From NCBI RefSeq assembly GCF_002208095.1, contig NZ_CP017990.1:868001-932000 (forward strand): a stretch of 64,000 nt of DNA, read 5' to 3'. The notes under the pieces are model-generated. The model was not told the DNA's origin, did not search any database, and saw only the letters and a program-made list of their open reading frames with translations. The DNA comes from Enterobacter cloacae complex sp. ECNIH7 (GTDB taxonomy: Bacteria; Pseudomonadota; Gammaproteobacteria; Enterobacterales; Enterobacteriaceae). This document shows positions 50,178 through 63,257 of this stretch, one piece after another (position 1 is the first letter of the stretch; the number at the start of each line of letters is the position of its first letter). The translations under genes and the position numbers were made by a program.

Positions 50178-50972
50178 TCATTCATCGTGCGTCAGTATCG
50201 CCGGGATGGTGTCATCCTTGCGCAACGTCATAATTTCGCAGCCGTTGTCTGTTACCACAATAGTATGCTCGTACTGCGCAGACAAGCTTCTGTCTTTGGT
50301 TTTCACCGTCCAGCCGTCTTTCATGGTACGGATGCGATAGTCACCCGCGTTGACCATCGGCTCAATGGTAAAGGTCATGCCTTTTTGCAGCACCACGCCG
50401 CCGTCATCTGCGTCATAGTGCAGGACCTGCGGTTCTTCATGGAAGACGCGACCAATGCCGTGACCGCAGTACTCGCGCACCACGGAGAAACCTTCCGCTT
50501 CCACAAACTTCTGGATTGCCGCACCTATGGTACGCAGGCGAATACCCGGTTTAACCATTTTCAGCGCCAGATAGAGGCTCTCTTGCGTCACTTTACACAG
50601 ACGCTCGCCAAGAATAGTCGGCTTGCCAACGATGAACATTTTTGAGGTGTCACCGTGGTATTCGTCTTTAATGACGGTTACGTCGATGTTGACGATGTCG
50701 CCATCTTTCAGCAGTTTTTCATCGTCCGGAATACCGTGACACACCACTTCATTAATAGAGATGCAGACGGATTTCGGAAAACCGTGGTAGCCGAGGCAGG
50801 CGGAAACCGCGTGCTGCTCGTTTACGATATAGTCGTTACAGATACGGTCCAGCTCACCGGTGCTGACGCCCGGCTTCACGAACGGCTCGATCATTTCCAG
50901 CACTTCCGCGGCCAGACGACCGGCGACGCGCATCTTTTCAATTTCTTCAGGTGTCTTAATAGAGATAGCCAT
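50178..50972 (-). CDS. map: Methionine aminopeptidase type I
   Basis: Map removes the starting methionine from new proteins and is essential in E. coli. The 264 residues match. The dinuclear metal ligands D97 and D108 (NIDVTVIKDEYHGD) are present, as are H79 and the later histidine and glutamates in GHGIGRVFHEEP and TIEPMVNAG. It reads away from rpsB across a 321-bp divergent region that holds the rpsB promoter and leader. Its Shine-Dalgarno is weak. Confidence 0.98.
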   Translation of the reverse strand: MAISIKTPEEIEKMRVAGRLAAEVLEMIEPFVKPGVSTGELDRICNDYIVNEQHAVSACLGYHGFPKSVCISINEVVCHGIPDDEKLLKDGDIVNIDVTVIKDEYHGDTSKMFIVGKPTILGERLCKVTQESLYLALKMVKPGIRLRTIGAAIQKFVEAEGFSVVREYCGHGIGRVFHEEPQVLHYDADDGGVVLQKGMTFTIEPMVNAGDYRIRTMKDGWTVKTKDRSLSAQYEHTIVVTDNGCEIMTLRKDDTIPAILTHDE

Positions 50973-51093
50973 GTAATCTGTCCATCGGTGTCGATTTTTT
51001 CGACAATACTAATCTAAGTGTCGTCAATGGTATCAGTCAGGCACGCTCCGTGCCAAATTGAGAATCATTAACAGCACACTCCGCCAACAACTG

Positions 51094-51123
51094 TTGGTTT
51101 CTGGTCGTGTTTTGTGGTATAAA
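51094..51123 (+). promoter_or_regulatory. rpsB-tsf promoter with GC-rich discriminator
   Basis: TTGGTT (51094-51099) and TATAAA (51118-51123) are 18 bp apart, followed by GCGCGCC. The GC-rich discriminator is the mark of promoters repressed by ppGpp and DksA. The order matches the E. coli rpsB promoter. DksA is encoded in this window (22652-23107). Confidence 0.8.
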
Positions 51124-51131
51124 GCGCGCCG

Positions 51132-52019
<888 letters not shown>

Positions 52020-52054
52020 TAAGGTTTTACCCCTTATTAGTACCGTGTATGAAT

Positions 52055-52081
52055 AGGGGCCCATTACCGGCCCCTTTTTTC
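52055..52081 (+). terminator. Attenuator/terminator between rpsB and tsf
   Basis: AGGGGCC and GGCCCCT pair around CATTACC, followed by six T. It lies inside the rpsB-tsf operon and should act as a partial terminator, as reported for E. coli. Confidence 0.85.
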
Positions 52082-52136
52082 AATTTACACTGTTTGGCCC
52101 CCGGCCGGGCAGTTCACATCTCCCGAGGATTTAAGA

Positions 52137-52988
52137 ATGGCTGAAATTACCGCATCCCTGGTAAAAGAGCTGCGCGAGCGTACTGGCGCAGGCATGATGG
52201 ATTGCAAAAAAGCGCTGACTGAAGCGAACGGCGACATCGAGCTGGCAATCGAAAACATGCGTAAATCCGGTGCGATCAAAGCAGCTAAAAAAGCAGGCAA
52301 CGTTGCTGCTGACGGCGTGATCATCACTAAGATCGACGGCAACTACGGCATCATTCTGGAAGTTAACTGCCAGACTGACTTCGTTGCTAAAGATGGCGGT
52401 TTCCAGGCATTTGCTAACAAAGTTCTGGACGCAGCTGTTGCGGGTAAAATCACTGACGTTGAAGTTCTGAAAGCACAGTTCGAAGAAGAACGTGTTGCGC
52501 TGGTTGCTAAAATCGGTGAGAACATCAACATTCGTCGCGTATCTTCTCTGGAAGGCGACGTTCTGGGCTCTTACCAGCACGGTGCACGTATCGGTGTTCT
52601 GGTTGCGGCTAAAGGCGCTGACGAAGAGCTGGTTAAACAGCTGGCAATGCACATCGCTGCAAGCAAACCAGAATTCGTTAAGCCAGAAGACGTGTCTGCT
52701 GAAGTGGTAGAGAAAGAGTACCAGGTTCAGCTGGACATCGCGATGCAGTCTGGTAAGCCAAAAGAAATCGCAGAGAAAATGGTTGAAGGCCGCATGAAGA
52801 AATTCACCGGCGAAGTTTCTCTGACTGGCCAGCCATTCGTAATGGACCCAAGCAAGTCTGTTGCTCAGCTGCTGAAAGAGCACAACGCTGACGTAACTGG
52901 CTTCATCCGCTTCGAAGTGGGCGAAGGCATCGAGAAAGTTGAGACTGACTTCGCAGCAGAAGTTGCTGCAATGTCCAAGCAGTCTTAA
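52137..52988 (+). CDS. tsf: Elongation factor Ts
   Basis: EF-Ts exchanges GDP for GTP on EF-Tu. It has 283 residues, as in E. coli. The N-terminal UBA-like domain ([20 protein letters not shown]) carries the EF-Ts signature, and the core has CQTDFVAKD. Codon use is as biased as in rpsB. The ATG follows CGAGGATTT. It is the second gene of the rpsB operon. Confidence 0.99.
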   Translation: MAEITASLVKELRERTGAGMMDCKKALTEANGDIELAIENMRKSGAIKAAKKAGNVAADGVIITKIDGNYGIILEVNCQTDFVAKDGGFQAFANKVLDAAVAGKITDVEVLKAQFEEERVALVAKIGENINIRRVSSLEGDVLGSYQHGARIGVLVAAKGADEELVKQLAMHIAASKPEFVKPEDVSAEVVEKEYQVQLDIAMQSGKPKEIAEKMVEGRMKKFTGEVSLTGQPFVMDPSKSVAQLLKEHNADVTGFIRFEVGEGIEKVETDFAAEVAAMSKQS

Positions 52989-52997
52989 TGTTTGAAA

Positions 52998-53026
52998 AGG
53001 AGCCGCCTGAGGGCGGCTTCTTTTTG
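52998..53026 (+). terminator. tsf intrinsic terminator
   Basis: AGCCGCC and GGCGGCT pair around TGAG, followed by TCTTTTT, ten bases after the tsf stop. Confidence 0.88.
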
Positions 53027-53138
53027 TCACCCGTCACAGGAAATCAGACAGGCTCCAGTATCGCTGTGCTGATTTGCGGCATATCATGTCGCCAGAATTA
53101 ACCCCCATCTTAATCGTTGACAGTCTCAGGAAAGAAAC

Positions 53139-53864
53139 ATGGCTACCAATGCAAAACCCGTGTACAAACGCATTCTGCTTAAGCTGAGTGGCGAAGCGCT
53201 GCAGGGATCGGAAGGCTTCGGTATTGACGCAAGCATCCTTGATCGCATGGCACAGGAAATCAAAGAACTGGTCGAACTGGGTATCCAGGTTGGCGTGGTC
53301 ATTGGCGGTGGCAACCTTTTCCGTGGTGCTGGTCTGGCGAAAGCGGGGATGAACCGCGTTGTGGGCGACCACATGGGTATGCTGGCAACCGTGATGAATG
53401 GCCTGGCGATGCGTGATGCACTGCATCGCGCCTATGTGAACGCCCGCCTGATGTCCGCGATTCCGCTGAATGGCGTATGCGATAATTACAGCTGGGCAGA
53501 AGCCATCAGCCTGCTGCGCAACAACCGCGTGGTGATCCTCTCCGCCGGTACGGGTAACCCGTTCTTTACAACCGATTCCGCCGCCTGCCTGCGCGGTATC
53601 GAGATCGAAGCCGATGTGGTACTGAAAGCGACCAAAGTAGACGGCGTGTTTACTGCCGACCCGGCAAAAGATCCTTCTGCCACCATGTACGATCAGCTGA
53701 GCTACAGCGAAGTGCTGGATAAAGAGCTGAAAGTGATGGATCTTGCCGCCTTCACGCTGGCTCGCGACCACAAACTGCCGATCCGTGTCTTCAACATGAA
53801 CAAGCCTGGCGCACTGCGTCGCGTGGTCATGGGCGAAAAAGAAGGCACTTTGATCACGGAATAA
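53139..53864 (+). CDS. pyrH: UMP kinase
   Basis: PyrH phosphorylates UMP to UDP, an essential step to all pyrimidine nucleotides, activated by GTP. The 241 residues match E. coli, with an amino-acid kinase fold: GxxL-type start [16 protein letters not shown], the GGGNLFRG loop and the TxDSAA region ([10 protein letters not shown]). The ATG follows AGGAAAG. It lies between the tsf terminator and frr. A 37-nt hairpin follows the stop. Confidence 0.98.
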   Translation: MATNAKPVYKRILLKLSGEALQGSEGFGIDASILDRMAQEIKELVELGIQVGVVIGGGNLFRGAGLAKAGMNRVVGDHMGMLATVMNGLAMRDALHRAYVNARLMSAIPLNGVCDNYSWAEAISLLRNNRVVILSAGTGNPFFTTDSAACLRGIEIEADVVLKATKVDGVFTADPAKDPSATMYDQLSYSEVLDKELKVMDLAAFTLARDHKLPIRVFNMNKPGALRRVVMGEKEGTLITE

Positions 53865-53885
53865 TTTCCGTTGACGATAAATACA

Positions 53886-53922
53886 GGTAAGATTCCGCTT
53901 TATTTTGTAGTGGTATCTTACC
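53886..53922 (+). other. Long hairpin between pyrH and frr
   Basis: GGTAAGAT and ATCTTACC pair exactly, then a T-T mismatch, then CCGCT with AGTGG (one G-T pair), closing a nine-base loop. No T run follows, so it is not a usual terminator. It could be a processing site or stabilise pyrH mRNA. Confidence 0.55.
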
Positions 53923-53939
53923 CGGGCGCGCCTTTGGCG

Positions 53940-53966
53940 TTGTCATGAATTAAACGCGACTATACT
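53940..53966 (+). promoter_or_regulatory. Candidate frr promoter
   Basis: TTGTCA (53940-53945) and TATACT (53961-53966) are good boxes but only 15 bp apart. The start would be near 53974, about 58 bp before the frr GTG. Confidence 0.42.
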
Positions 53967-54031
53967 TAGCACACCTGTAGCGCTGTGCTGGCGGATAGTC
54001 TGCCTGAGACAAGTTTTCAAGGATTCGTAAC

Positions 54032-54589
54032 GTGATTAACGACATCAGAAAAGATGCTGAAGTACGCATGGACAAATGCGTAGAAGCGTTCAAAAACCAA
54101 ATCAGCAAAATCCGTACTGGCCGTGCTTCCCCAAGCCTGCTGGATGGCATCATCGTAGAATATTACGGTACGCCAACCCCTCTGCGCCAGCTGGCGAGCG
54201 TGACGGTAGAAGATACCCGTACGCTGAAAATTAACGTCTTCGACCGCTCTATGAGCCCGGCCGTTGAGAAAGCGATTATGGCCTCTGACCTCGGACTGAA
54301 CCCAAGCTCTGCGGGCGCAGACATCCGTGTTCCACTGCCTCCGCTGACGGAAGAGCGTCGTAAAGATCTGATCAAAGTCGTTCGTGGCGAAGCTGAGCAG
54401 GGTCGTGTATCCGTGCGTAACGTACGTCGCGACGCGAACGATAAAGTGAAAGCACTGCTGAAAGAAAAAGAGATCAGCGAAGATGACGATCGTCGTTCTC
54501 AGGACGACATTCAGAAAATGACCGACGCGGCCATCAAGAAAATTGATGCGGCGCTGGCAGAAAAAGAAGCGGAACTGATGCAGTTCTGA
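54032..54589 (+). CDS. frr: Ribosome recycling factor
   Basis: RRF splits the ribosome after termination with EF-G. It has 185 residues, as in E. coli, starting at GTG (54032) with AAGGA upstream. The family signature [15 protein letters not shown] and the C-terminal coiled coil of the long three-helix domain ([20 protein letters not shown]) are present. Codon bias is high. A terminator follows. Confidence 0.98.
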   Translation: MINDIRKDAEVRMDKCVEAFKNQISKIRTGRASPSLLDGIIVEYYGTPTPLRQLASVTVEDTRTLKINVFDRSMSPAVEKAIMASDLGLNPSSAGADIRVPLPPLTEERRKDLIKVVRGEAEQGRVSVRNVRRDANDKVKALLKEKEISEDDDRRSQDDIQKMTDAAIKKIDAALAEKEAELMQF

Positions 54590-54607
54590 TTTCTGTCGTA
54601 CACTGAT

Positions 54608-54656
54608 AAACGCCGTTCAGAGGGACTTCAGGTCTTGCTGGCGGCGTTTTGCTTTT
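54608..54656 (+). terminator. frr terminator
   Basis: AAACGCCG and CGGCGTTT pair across a 26-nt inner segment that can itself fold, and TTGCTTTTATC follows. It runs up to 29 bp before the dxr ATG. Confidence 0.72.
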
Positions 54657-54684
54657 ATCTGGTCTAACTTTTTTCGGGCATCCC

Positions 54685-55884
54685 ATGAAGCATTTAACAC
54701 TCCTCGGCTCAACCGGCTCTATCGGTTGCAGCACTCTCGACGTCGTTCGCCATAATCCTGAACTTTACACCGTGACAGCGCTGGTGGCCGGTAAGAATGT
54801 GCAGCGAATGGTCGAACAGTGCCTGGAGTTTGCACCCCGCTATGCGGTGATGGATGACGAAGAGAGCGCGCGTCTGCTGAAAGCACAGCTGCGTGAAAAG
54901 GGCAGTCTAACCGAGGTGCTGAGCGGCCAGCAGGCGGCTTGCGAGATGGCGGCGCTGGATGAGGTGGATCAGGTCATGGCGGCCATTGTCGGCGCGGCAG
55001 GGCTGCTGCCGACGCTTGCCGCGATTGATGCCGGTAAGGATGTTTTGCTGGCCAATAAAGAGTCGCTGGTCACCTGCGGACGCCTGTTTATGGATGCGGT
55101 GAAGCAGCGCGGCGCGCGTCTTTTGCCGGTCGACAGCGAGCACAACGCGATTTTTCAGAGTTTACCGCAACCTTTTCAACAGAACCTGGGGTACGCTGAC
55201 CTGGAGCAGAATGGCGTGGTGTCTATTCTGCTTACCGGGTCTGGTGGCCCGTTCCGTGAAACGCCACTGTCTGAACTGCGTGCGATGACGCCGGATCAGG
55301 CGTGCCGTCATCCGAACTGGTCGATGGGGCGTAAAATCTCCGTTGATTCTGCCACCATGATGAACAAAGGTCTGGAATACATTGAAGCACGCTGGCTGTT
55401 TAATGCGTCAGCGAAACAGATGGAAGTACTGATTCACCCGCAATCGGTGATTCACTCGATGGTGCGTTATCAGGATGGCAGCGTGCTGGCACAGCTGGGC
55501 GAGCCGGACATGCGTACGCCGATTGCCCATTCAATGGCGTGGCCAAATCGAGTGAAATCCGGCGTGAAGCCGCTTGATTTCTGCAAGCTAAGTTCCCTGA
55601 CGTTCAGTGAACCAGACTACGACCGCTATCCTTGTCTGAAGCTTGCGATGAATGCCTTTGACCAGGGGCAGGCGGCGACGACGGCACTTAATGCAGCCAA
55701 TGAAATTACCGTTGAGGCATTTCTGAATCAGCAAATTCGTTTTACCGATATCGCGTCGTTAAATTTATCGGTGCTGGAGATGATGGATTTGCGCGAACCA
55801 CAAAGCGTGGAAGAGGTGCTGGCGGTGGATGCAGCTGCGCGTAATATTGCGCGTCAACAGGTGACACGTCTCGCAAGCTGGTGA
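54685..55884 (+). CDS. dxr: 1-deoxy-D-xylulose 5-phosphate reductoisomerase
   Basis: Dxr makes 2-C-methylerythritol 4-phosphate, the first committed step of non-mevalonate isoprenoid synthesis. The 399-residue protein has the NADPH loop GSTGSIG (8-14) and the metal ligands D150, E152 (PVDSEHN) and E231 (MNKGLEYIE). The ATG at 54685 gives the family length, though its ribosome site is weak. It precedes uppS, which uses the isoprenoid product. A promoter and terminator lie between them. Confidence 0.98.
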   Translation: MKHLTLLGSTGSIGCSTLDVVRHNPELYTVTALVAGKNVQRMVEQCLEFAPRYAVMDDEESARLLKAQLREKGSLTEVLSGQQAACEMAALDEVDQVMAAIVGAAGLLPTLAAIDAGKDVLLANKESLVTCGRLFMDAVKQRGARLLPVDSEHNAIFQSLPQPFQQNLGYADLEQNGVVSILLTGSGGPFRETPLSELRAMTPDQACRHPNWSMGRKISVDSATMMNKGLEYIEARWLFNASAKQMEVLIHPQSVIHSMVRYQDGSVLAQLGEPDMRTPIAHSMAWPNRVKSGVKPLDFCKLSSLTFSEPDYDRYPCLKLAMNAFDQGQAATTALNAANEITVEAFLNQQIRFTDIASLNLSVLEMMDLREPQSVEEVLAVDAAARNIARQQVTRLASW

Positions 55885-55911
55885 TAAAGCAAGCACTAGT
55901 CGTCGTGCTAT

Positions 55912-55940
55912 TTGTTAGCGTTGGGCTTCAGTGATATAGT
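55912..55940 (+). promoter_or_regulatory. Strong predicted promoter between dxr and uppS
   Basis: TTGTTA (55912-55917) and TATAGT (55935-55940) are exactly 17 bp apart, and TGA before the -10 makes it an extended -10. The start would be near 55947. This is one of the best-scoring promoters by eye in the window. Confidence 0.72.
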
Positions 55941-55946
55941 CTGCGC

Positions 55947-56010
55947 CACCTGATCGCAGGTATTTGACTTAATGTGGTCAGGTGAGCCGTGGTTTGACAC
56001 GGCTTTTTTA
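55947..56010 (+). ncRNA. Candidate small RNA or attenuated leader before uppS
   Basis: Between the predicted start (near 55947) and a strong intrinsic terminator is about 63 nt. Its 5-prime part can fold as ACCTG-ATCG-CAGGT, or instead CACCTGA (55947-55953) can pair with TCAGGTG (55978-55984), directly beside the terminator stem. The RNA would thus have two competing folds. I do not recognise it as a named RNA. It may be a free small RNA or a leader that controls entry into uppS-cdsA-rseP-bamA. Confidence 0.5.
55985..56010 (+). terminator. Intrinsic terminator upstream of uppS
   Basis: AGCCGTG and CACGGCT pair around GTTTGA and are followed by TTTTTTAT. It is 100 bp after dxr and 60 bp before uppS. 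Confidence 0.9.
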
Positions 56011-56070
56011 TGTATAGGCTTCAGTATTCCTGAGTACCGTTAAATCCTTTTCAGGGACAAAAAACGCGTT

Positions 56071-56829
56071 ATGTTGTCTGCGAATCAACCAATAAGCGAA
56101 AATTTGCCAGCTCATGGCTGCCGTCATGTAGCAATCATTATGGATGGCAATGGCCGCTGGGCGAAAAGACAAGGGAAGATACGAGCCTTTGGGCATAAAG
56201 CGGGGGCGAAATCCGTTCGCCGCGCCGTTTCTTTTGCCGCCAACAACGGCATTGATGCGTTAACGCTCTATGCTTTTAGCAGTGAAAACTGGAATCGACC
56301 TCTGCAGGAAGTGACTGCGTTGATGGAATTGTTTGTGTGGGCGCTAGACAGCGAAGTAAAAAGCCTGCACCGCCACAACGTTCGCCTGCGCATCATTGGC
56401 GATACCAGTCGTTTTAACTCACGTTTGCAGGAACGGATTCGTAAAGCAGAAGCGCTGACGGAAAATAATACCGGTCTTACGCTGAATATTGCGGCGAATT
56501 ACGGCGGACGCTGGGATATTATCCAGGGCGTTCGGCATCTGGCCGAACAGGTTCAGGAAGGGCTGTTGAGGCCCGACCAAATTGATGAAGAGGCGCTGAG
56601 CAAGCAAATCTGCATGAATGAACAGGCACCTGTGGATTTGGTAATTAGGACAGGGGGGGAACATCGCATAAGTAACTTTTTGATATGGCAAATTGCCTAT
56701 GCCGAACTTTACTTTACGGATGTTCTTTGGCCCGATTTTGATGAACAAGACTTTGAAGGTGCGCTGCATGCCTTTGCCAATCGAGAGCGTCGTTTCGGCG
56801 GCACCGAGCCTGGTGGCGACAAAGCCTGA
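56071..56829 (+). CDS. uppS: Undecaprenyl diphosphate synthase
   Basis: UppS (IspU) extends farnesyl diphosphate with eight isoprene units to the carrier lipid for peptidoglycan, O-antigen and other glycans. The 252-residue cis-prenyltransferase has the catalytic aspartate D25 in IIMDGNGRWAKR, the FSSENWNRP motif, and RTGGEHRISNFLIWQ near the end. AGGG lies unusually far (about 15 bases) from the ATG, so initiation may be weak. It starts the uppS-cdsA-rseP-bamA run. Confidence 0.97.
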   Translation: MLSANQPISENLPAHGCRHVAIIMDGNGRWAKRQGKIRAFGHKAGAKSVRRAVSFAANNGIDALTLYAFSSENWNRPLQEVTALMELFVWALDSEVKSLHRHNVRLRIIGDTSRFNSRLQERIRKAEALTENNTGLTLNIAANYGGRWDIIQGVRHLAEQVQEGLLRPDQIDEEALSKQICMNEQAPVDLVIRTGGEHRISNFLIWQIAYAELYFTDVLWPDFDEQDFEGALHAFANRERRFGGTEPGGDKA

Positions 56830-56841
56830 TGGGGGTAGCTT

Positions 56842-57699
56842 TTGCTGAAGTATCGCCTGATTTCCGCTTTTGTATTAATACCCATTGTCATTGCGGCGCT
56901 GTTTTTACTGCCCCCGGTGGGATTCGCTATTGTCACGCTGGTGGTGTGCATGCTCGCCGCGTGGGAATGGGGACAGTTTAGCGGCTTTACCTCGCGCACT
57001 CAGCGAGTATGGCTTGCGGTACTTTGTGGCTTTATCCTGGCCATAATGCTGTTTACGTTGCCTGAATATCACCATGATATTCATCAGCCCCTGGTTGCCG
57101 GTTCCTTGTGGATATCGTTGGCCTGGTGGGTTGCCGCGCTGTTGCTGGTTCTTTTTTATCCGGGTTCAGCGGCATTATGGCGTAATTCAAAAGTGCTGCG
57201 ACTGATTTTTGGCTTGCTCACAATTATTCCTTTTTTCTGGGGTATGGTTGCGCTGCGAGCCTGGCACTACGACGAAAACCACTACAGCGGTGCGATCTGG
57301 CTGCTTTATGTGATGATTCTGGTCTGGGGGGCTGACTCCGGGGCCTATATGTTTGGTAAACTGTTTGGCAAACATAAGCTGGCACCGAAGGTTTCTCCGG
57401 GCAAAACCTGGCAAGGATTCATCGGCGGCCTGTTTACGGCAGCGATCATCTCCTGGGGCTACGGCGTCTGGGCGAATCTTGAAGTGGCACCGTCAATACT
57501 GCTGGTGTGCTCGATTTTTGCTGCGCTTGCCTCCGTGCTCGGTGATTTAACCGAAAGTATGTTTAAGCGTGAAGCAGGGATTAAGGACAGTGGACACCTG
57601 ATTCCAGGGCATGGCGGTATACTGGATCGCATTGATAGCCTGACAGCGGCTGTTCCAGTGTTTGCGTGTTTGCTTTTACTGGTATTCGGGACGATTTAA
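56842..57699 (+). CDS. cdsA: Phosphatidate cytidylyltransferase
   Basis: CdsA makes CDP-diacylglycerol from phosphatidic acid and CTP, feeding all phospholipids. The 285-residue protein has about eight membrane segments and the family signature near the end: [13 protein letters not shown], then [14 protein letters not shown] and LDRIDS. Translation starts at TTG (56842) with GGGGGT upstream. It lies 12 bp after uppS and 11 bp before rseP. Confidence 0.97.
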   Translation: MLKYRLISAFVLIPIVIAALFLLPPVGFAIVTLVVCMLAAWEWGQFSGFTSRTQRVWLAVLCGFILAIMLFTLPEYHHDIHQPLVAGSLWISLAWWVAALLLVLFYPGSAALWRNSKVLRLIFGLLTIIPFFWGMVALRAWHYDENHYSGAIWLLYVMILVWGADSGAYMFGKLFGKHKLAPKVSPGKTWQGFIGGLFTAAIISWGYGVWANLEVAPSILLVCSIFAALASVLGDLTESMFKREAGIKDSGHLIPGHGGILDRIDSLTAAVPVFACLLLLVFGTI

Positions 57700-57710
57700 C
57701 GGAAGGTTTT

Positions 57711-59063
57711 ATGCTGAGCATTCTCTGGAATCTGGCGGCGTTCATTGTTGCACTGGGTGTACTGATTACCGTGCATGAATTTGGCCATTTCTGGGTTGCT
57801 CGCCGCTGTGGCGTGCGCGTAGAGCGGTTTTCCATCGGCTTTGGGAAATCACTCTGGACGCGCACCGACCGCCACGGCACGGAATTTGTCATCGCCCTTA
57901 TCCCGCTGGGCGGCTACGTCAAAATGCTCGACGAACGCGTCGAGCCTGTCGCTCCTGAGCTGCGACACAGCGCATTCAACAATAAAACCGTTGGACAACG
58001 CGCCGCCATCATTGCTGCCGGACCGGTAGCCAACTTCATCTTTGCGATTTTCGCTTACTGGCTGGTGTTTATCATCGGCGTCCCTGGCGTACGTCCGGTG
58101 GTGGGTGAAATTGCCCCCAATTCCATCGCGGCGAGTGCGCAAATTACATCCGGGATGGAACTTAAAGCGATTGATGGCATCGAAACCCCTGATTGGGATG
58201 CCGTGCGACTGCAGCTGGTAGCTAAAATTGGCGATCCGCAGACCACCATCAGCGTATCGCCGTTTGGTTCAGATACGCGTCAGGACAAAGTACTCGATTT
58301 ACGTCACTGGCGTTTCGAGCCAGACAAAGAAGATCCCGTCGCTGCGCTGGGCATTCGTCCACGCGGCGCGCAGATCGAGCCGGTATTGGCCGAAGTACAG
58401 GCAAATTCGGCGGCGAGCAAAGCGGGTTTGCAAGCGGGCGACAGGATCGTTAAAGTCGATGGTCAACCATTAACAGAGTGGATGACCTTTGTTACTCTGG
58501 TGCGCGATAATCCGGGAACGTCTCTCGCGCTAGAAGTTGAAAGGCAGGGCAGTCCGCTTTCGCTGACGCTGATCCCGGATACGAAGTCGGTCGGCAAAAA
58601 GGCAGAAGGGTTCGCAGGCGTTGTGCCGAAAGTGATCCCGCTGCCAGATGAGTACAAGACAATACGCCAGTATGGGCCGTTCAGCGCCATCCTTGAAGCC
58701 ACGGATAAAACATGGCAACTGATGAAGCTGACGGTCAACATGTTGGGGAAATTGATAACCGGTGATGTGAAACTGAACAACCTCAGTGGGCCAATTTCGA
58801 TTGCTCAGGGGGCTGGGATGTCAGCGGAATTCGGGGTGATTTACTATCTCATGTTCCTCGCGCTCATTAGCGTGAACCTTGGGATAATCAACCTGTTCCC
58901 GCTTCCCGTTTTAGACGGGGGTCATCTGCTGTTTTTGGCAATTGAAAAGCTAAAAGGCGGACCGGTATCCGAGCGAGTTCAAGACTTTAGTTATCGCATT
59001 GGCTCGATTTTGCTGGTGCTGTTAATGGGGCTTGCACTTTTCAATGATTTCTCTCGGTTGTAA
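57711..59063 (+). CDS. rseP: Site-2 zinc protease RseP
   Basis: RseP cuts the anti-sigma factor RseA inside the membrane, after DegS, to free sigma-E. It also clears signal peptides. The 450 residues equal E. coli. The zinc motif HEFGH is at 22-26 and the second, LDGGH, is near residue 402. Two PDZ domains lie between (a carboxylate-binding region and [15 protein letters not shown]). The ATG at 57711 follows GGAAGG. Sigma-E in turn drives degP and probably bamA and skp here. Confidence 0.98.
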   Translation: MLSILWNLAAFIVALGVLITVHEFGHFWVARRCGVRVERFSIGFGKSLWTRTDRHGTEFVIALIPLGGYVKMLDERVEPVAPELRHSAFNNKTVGQRAAIIAAGPVANFIFAIFAYWLVFIIGVPGVRPVVGEIAPNSIAASAQITSGMELKAIDGIETPDWDAVRLQLVAKIGDPQTTISVSPFGSDTRQDKVLDLRHWRFEPDKEDPVAALGIRPRGAQIEPVLAEVQANSAASKAGLQAGDRIVKVDGQPLTEWMTFVTLVRDNPGTSLALEVERQGSPLSLTLIPDTKSVGKKAEGFAGVVPKVIPLPDEYKTIRQYGPFSAILEATDKTWQLMKLTVNMLGKLITGDVKLNNLSGPISIAQGAGMSAEFGVIYYLMFLALISVNLGIINLFPLPVLDGGHLLFLAIEKLKGGPVSERVQDFSYRIGSILLVLLMGLALFNDFSRL

Positions 59064-59074
59064 GAGAGTGTTAG

Positions 59075-61510
<2,436 letters not shown>

Positions 61511-61549
61511 TAATCCGCAGCAAAGGAATGCGTTGGCAGTGTAGCGCTG

Positions 61550-61620
61550 ACAACTGGCGATCGGAAAACGGTCGCCTTGCCACGCAAAGAACGGTACCTT
61601 CTGGTGCCAATGGGATGGTA
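61550..61620 (+). other. Structured spacer between bamA and skp
   Basis: The 121-bp gap can form GGCGATC with GGTCGCC (one G-T pair) and a smaller stem GGTAC with GTGCC. No T run follows, so this is not a terminator. It may affect mRNA processing or skp translation. I see no open frame. Confidence 0.4.
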
Positions 61621-61631
61621 AGGAGTTAATT

Positions 61632-62126
61632 GTGAAAAAGTGGTTATTAGCTGCAGGTCTCGGTTTAGCGATGGCAACTTCTGCTCAGGCAGCAGACAAA
61701 ATTGCAATCGTCAACATGGGTAATTTGTTCCAGCAGGTTGCACAGAAAACGGGTGTTTCTGCGACTCTGGAAAACGAATTCAAAGGCCGTGCAAGCGAAC
61801 TGCAGGGTATGGAAAACGATCTTCAGTCCAAAATGCAGCGTCTGCAGCGTGATGGTTCTACCATGAAAGCAAGCGAGCGCAGCAAACTGGAAAAAGACGT
61901 AATGGCTCAGCGTCAGACATTCTCCCAGAAAGCTCAGGCTTTCGAGCAGGATCGTCAGCGTCGTTCTAACGAAGAACGCGGCAAGCTGGTGACTCGCATT
62001 CAGACTGCTGTTAAAGCAGTAGCTGCCGATCAGAGCATCGATCTGGTTGTTGATGCGAACGCCGTCGCTTTCAACAGCAAAGATGTTAAAGACATCACCG
62101 CTGATGTTCTGAAACAGGTTAAATAA
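61632..62126 (+). CDS. skp: Periplasmic chaperone Skp (OmpH)
   Basis: Skp is a trimeric, jellyfish-like chaperone that carries unfolded outer-membrane proteins to BamA. The 164-residue precursor has a signal peptide cut after SAQA and long coiled-coil helices rich in Gln, Lys and Arg ([20 protein letters not shown]). Translation begins at GTG (61632) with TAAGGAG upstream. It is three residues longer than E. coli Skp. It is three bases from lpxD. Confidence 0.97.
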   Translation: MKKWLLAAGLGLAMATSAQAADKIAIVNMGNLFQQVAQKTGVSATLENEFKGRASELQGMENDLQSKMQRLQRDGSTMKASERSKLEKDVMAQRQTFSQKAQAFEQDRQRRSNEERGKLVTRIQTAVKAVAADQSIDLVVDANAVAFNSKDVKDITADVLKQVK

Positions 62127-62129
62127 GTA

Positions 62130-63155
62130 ATGCCTTCAATTCGACTGGCTGATTTAGCTCAGCAGTTGGATGCAGAATTACACGGTGATGGCGATCTCGT
62201 CATCACCGCTGTTGCGTCCATGCAATCTGCTAAAGCTGGCACGATTACCTTCATGGTAAGCCCTAAGTACCGTGAGCAACTGGCTCAATGCCAGGCGTCA
62301 GCTGTTGTTCTGACGCAGGACGATCTTCCATTTGCCACTGTAAGCGCGCTGGTAGTGAAAAACCCCTACCTGACGTATGCACGCATGGCTCAAATTCTTG
62401 ATACCACGCCGCAGCCGGCCCAGAACATTGCTGCCAGCGCAGCGATTGATCCGACGGCTAAGCTGGGTAACAACGTCGCCGTTGGCGCGAATGCGGTTAT
62501 CGAATCAGGCGTTGTACTGGGCGATAACGCCGTCATTGGCCCGGGCTGCTTCGTTGGGAAAAATACGAAAATCGGCGCCGGGACCCGTTTATGGGCCAAC
62601 GTGTCCGTTTATCATGACGTTGAAATTGGCGAAAATTGCCTCGTCCAGTCCAGCACCGTCATTGGTTCTGATGGCTTTGGTTACGCTAACGATCGCGGTA
62701 ACTGGGTTAAGATCCCGCAGCTTGGTCGCGTTATTATTGGCGATCGCGTAGAGATCGGCGCCTGTACCACCATTGACCGTGGCGCGCTTGACGACACGAT
62801 CATTGGCAATGGTGTTATCATCGATAACCAGTGCCAGATTGCGCATAACGTTGTGATTGGCGACAATACCGCGGTTGCGGGTGGCGTCATTATGGCAGGC
62901 AGCCTGAAAATTGGCCGTTATTGCATGATTGGCGGCGCGAGCGTGATTAATGGCCATATGGAAATATGCGACAAGGTGACTGTGACGGGAATGGGCATGG
63001 TAATGCGTCCTATCACTGAACCTGGCGTGTATTCCTCAGGTATTCCGCTACAACCCAACAAGGTATGGCGTAAAACAGCAGCTCTGGTGATGAACATTGA
63101 TGATATGAGCAAGCGCCTCAAGTCTCTTGAGCGTAAGATCGATCAACAAGATTAA
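62130..63155 (+). CDS. lpxD: UDP-3-O-(3-hydroxymyristoyl)glucosamine N-acyltransferase
   Basis: LpxD adds the second hydroxymyristoyl chain in lipid A synthesis (third step). The 341-residue length equals E. coli. The N-terminal uridine-binding domain is followed by a left-handed beta-helix with many hexapeptide repeats ([20 protein letters not shown]) and the catalytic H239 (QIAHNVVIG). It is separated from skp by three bases and from fabZ by a 102-bp gap with a hairpin. Confidence 0.98.
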   Translation: MPSIRLADLAQQLDAELHGDGDLVITAVASMQSAKAGTITFMVSPKYREQLAQCQASAVVLTQDDLPFATVSALVVKNPYLTYARMAQILDTTPQPAQNIAASAAIDPTAKLGNNVAVGANAVIESGVVLGDNAVIGPGCFVGKNTKIGAGTRLWANVSVYHDVEIGENCLVQSSTVIGSDGFGYANDRGNWVKIPQLGRVIIGDRVEIGACTTIDRGALDDTIIGNGVIIDNQCQIAHNVVIGDNTAVAGGVIMAGSLKIGRYCMIGGASVINGHMEICDKVTVTGMGMVMRPITEPGVYSSGIPLQPNKVWRKTAALVMNIDDMSKRLKSLERKIDQQD

Positions 63156-63182
63156 GCGTCATCCGTTGAACGCTATTTTTCC

Positions 63183-63216
63183 CGGCCTGTCGGCTTTCTA
63201 ATAAACCGGCAGGCCG
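63183..63216 (+). other. Stem-loop between lpxD and fabZ
   Basis: CGGCCTGTCGG pairs with CCGGCAGGCCG (11 bp with one G-T) around a 12-nt AT-rich loop. No T run follows, so it is unlikely to be a full terminator. It may be a processing or stabilising element. Confidence 0.55.
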
Positions 63217-63257
63217 TGTTATTATTGTTATCAGTACATTTTGACAGGAAGAGTATT

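Noticed and set aside
53117..53123. TTGACA just upstream of pyrH
   Set aside because: A -10 at normal spacing would fall inside the start of pyrH, and none fits, so it is probably not a -35 for this gene.
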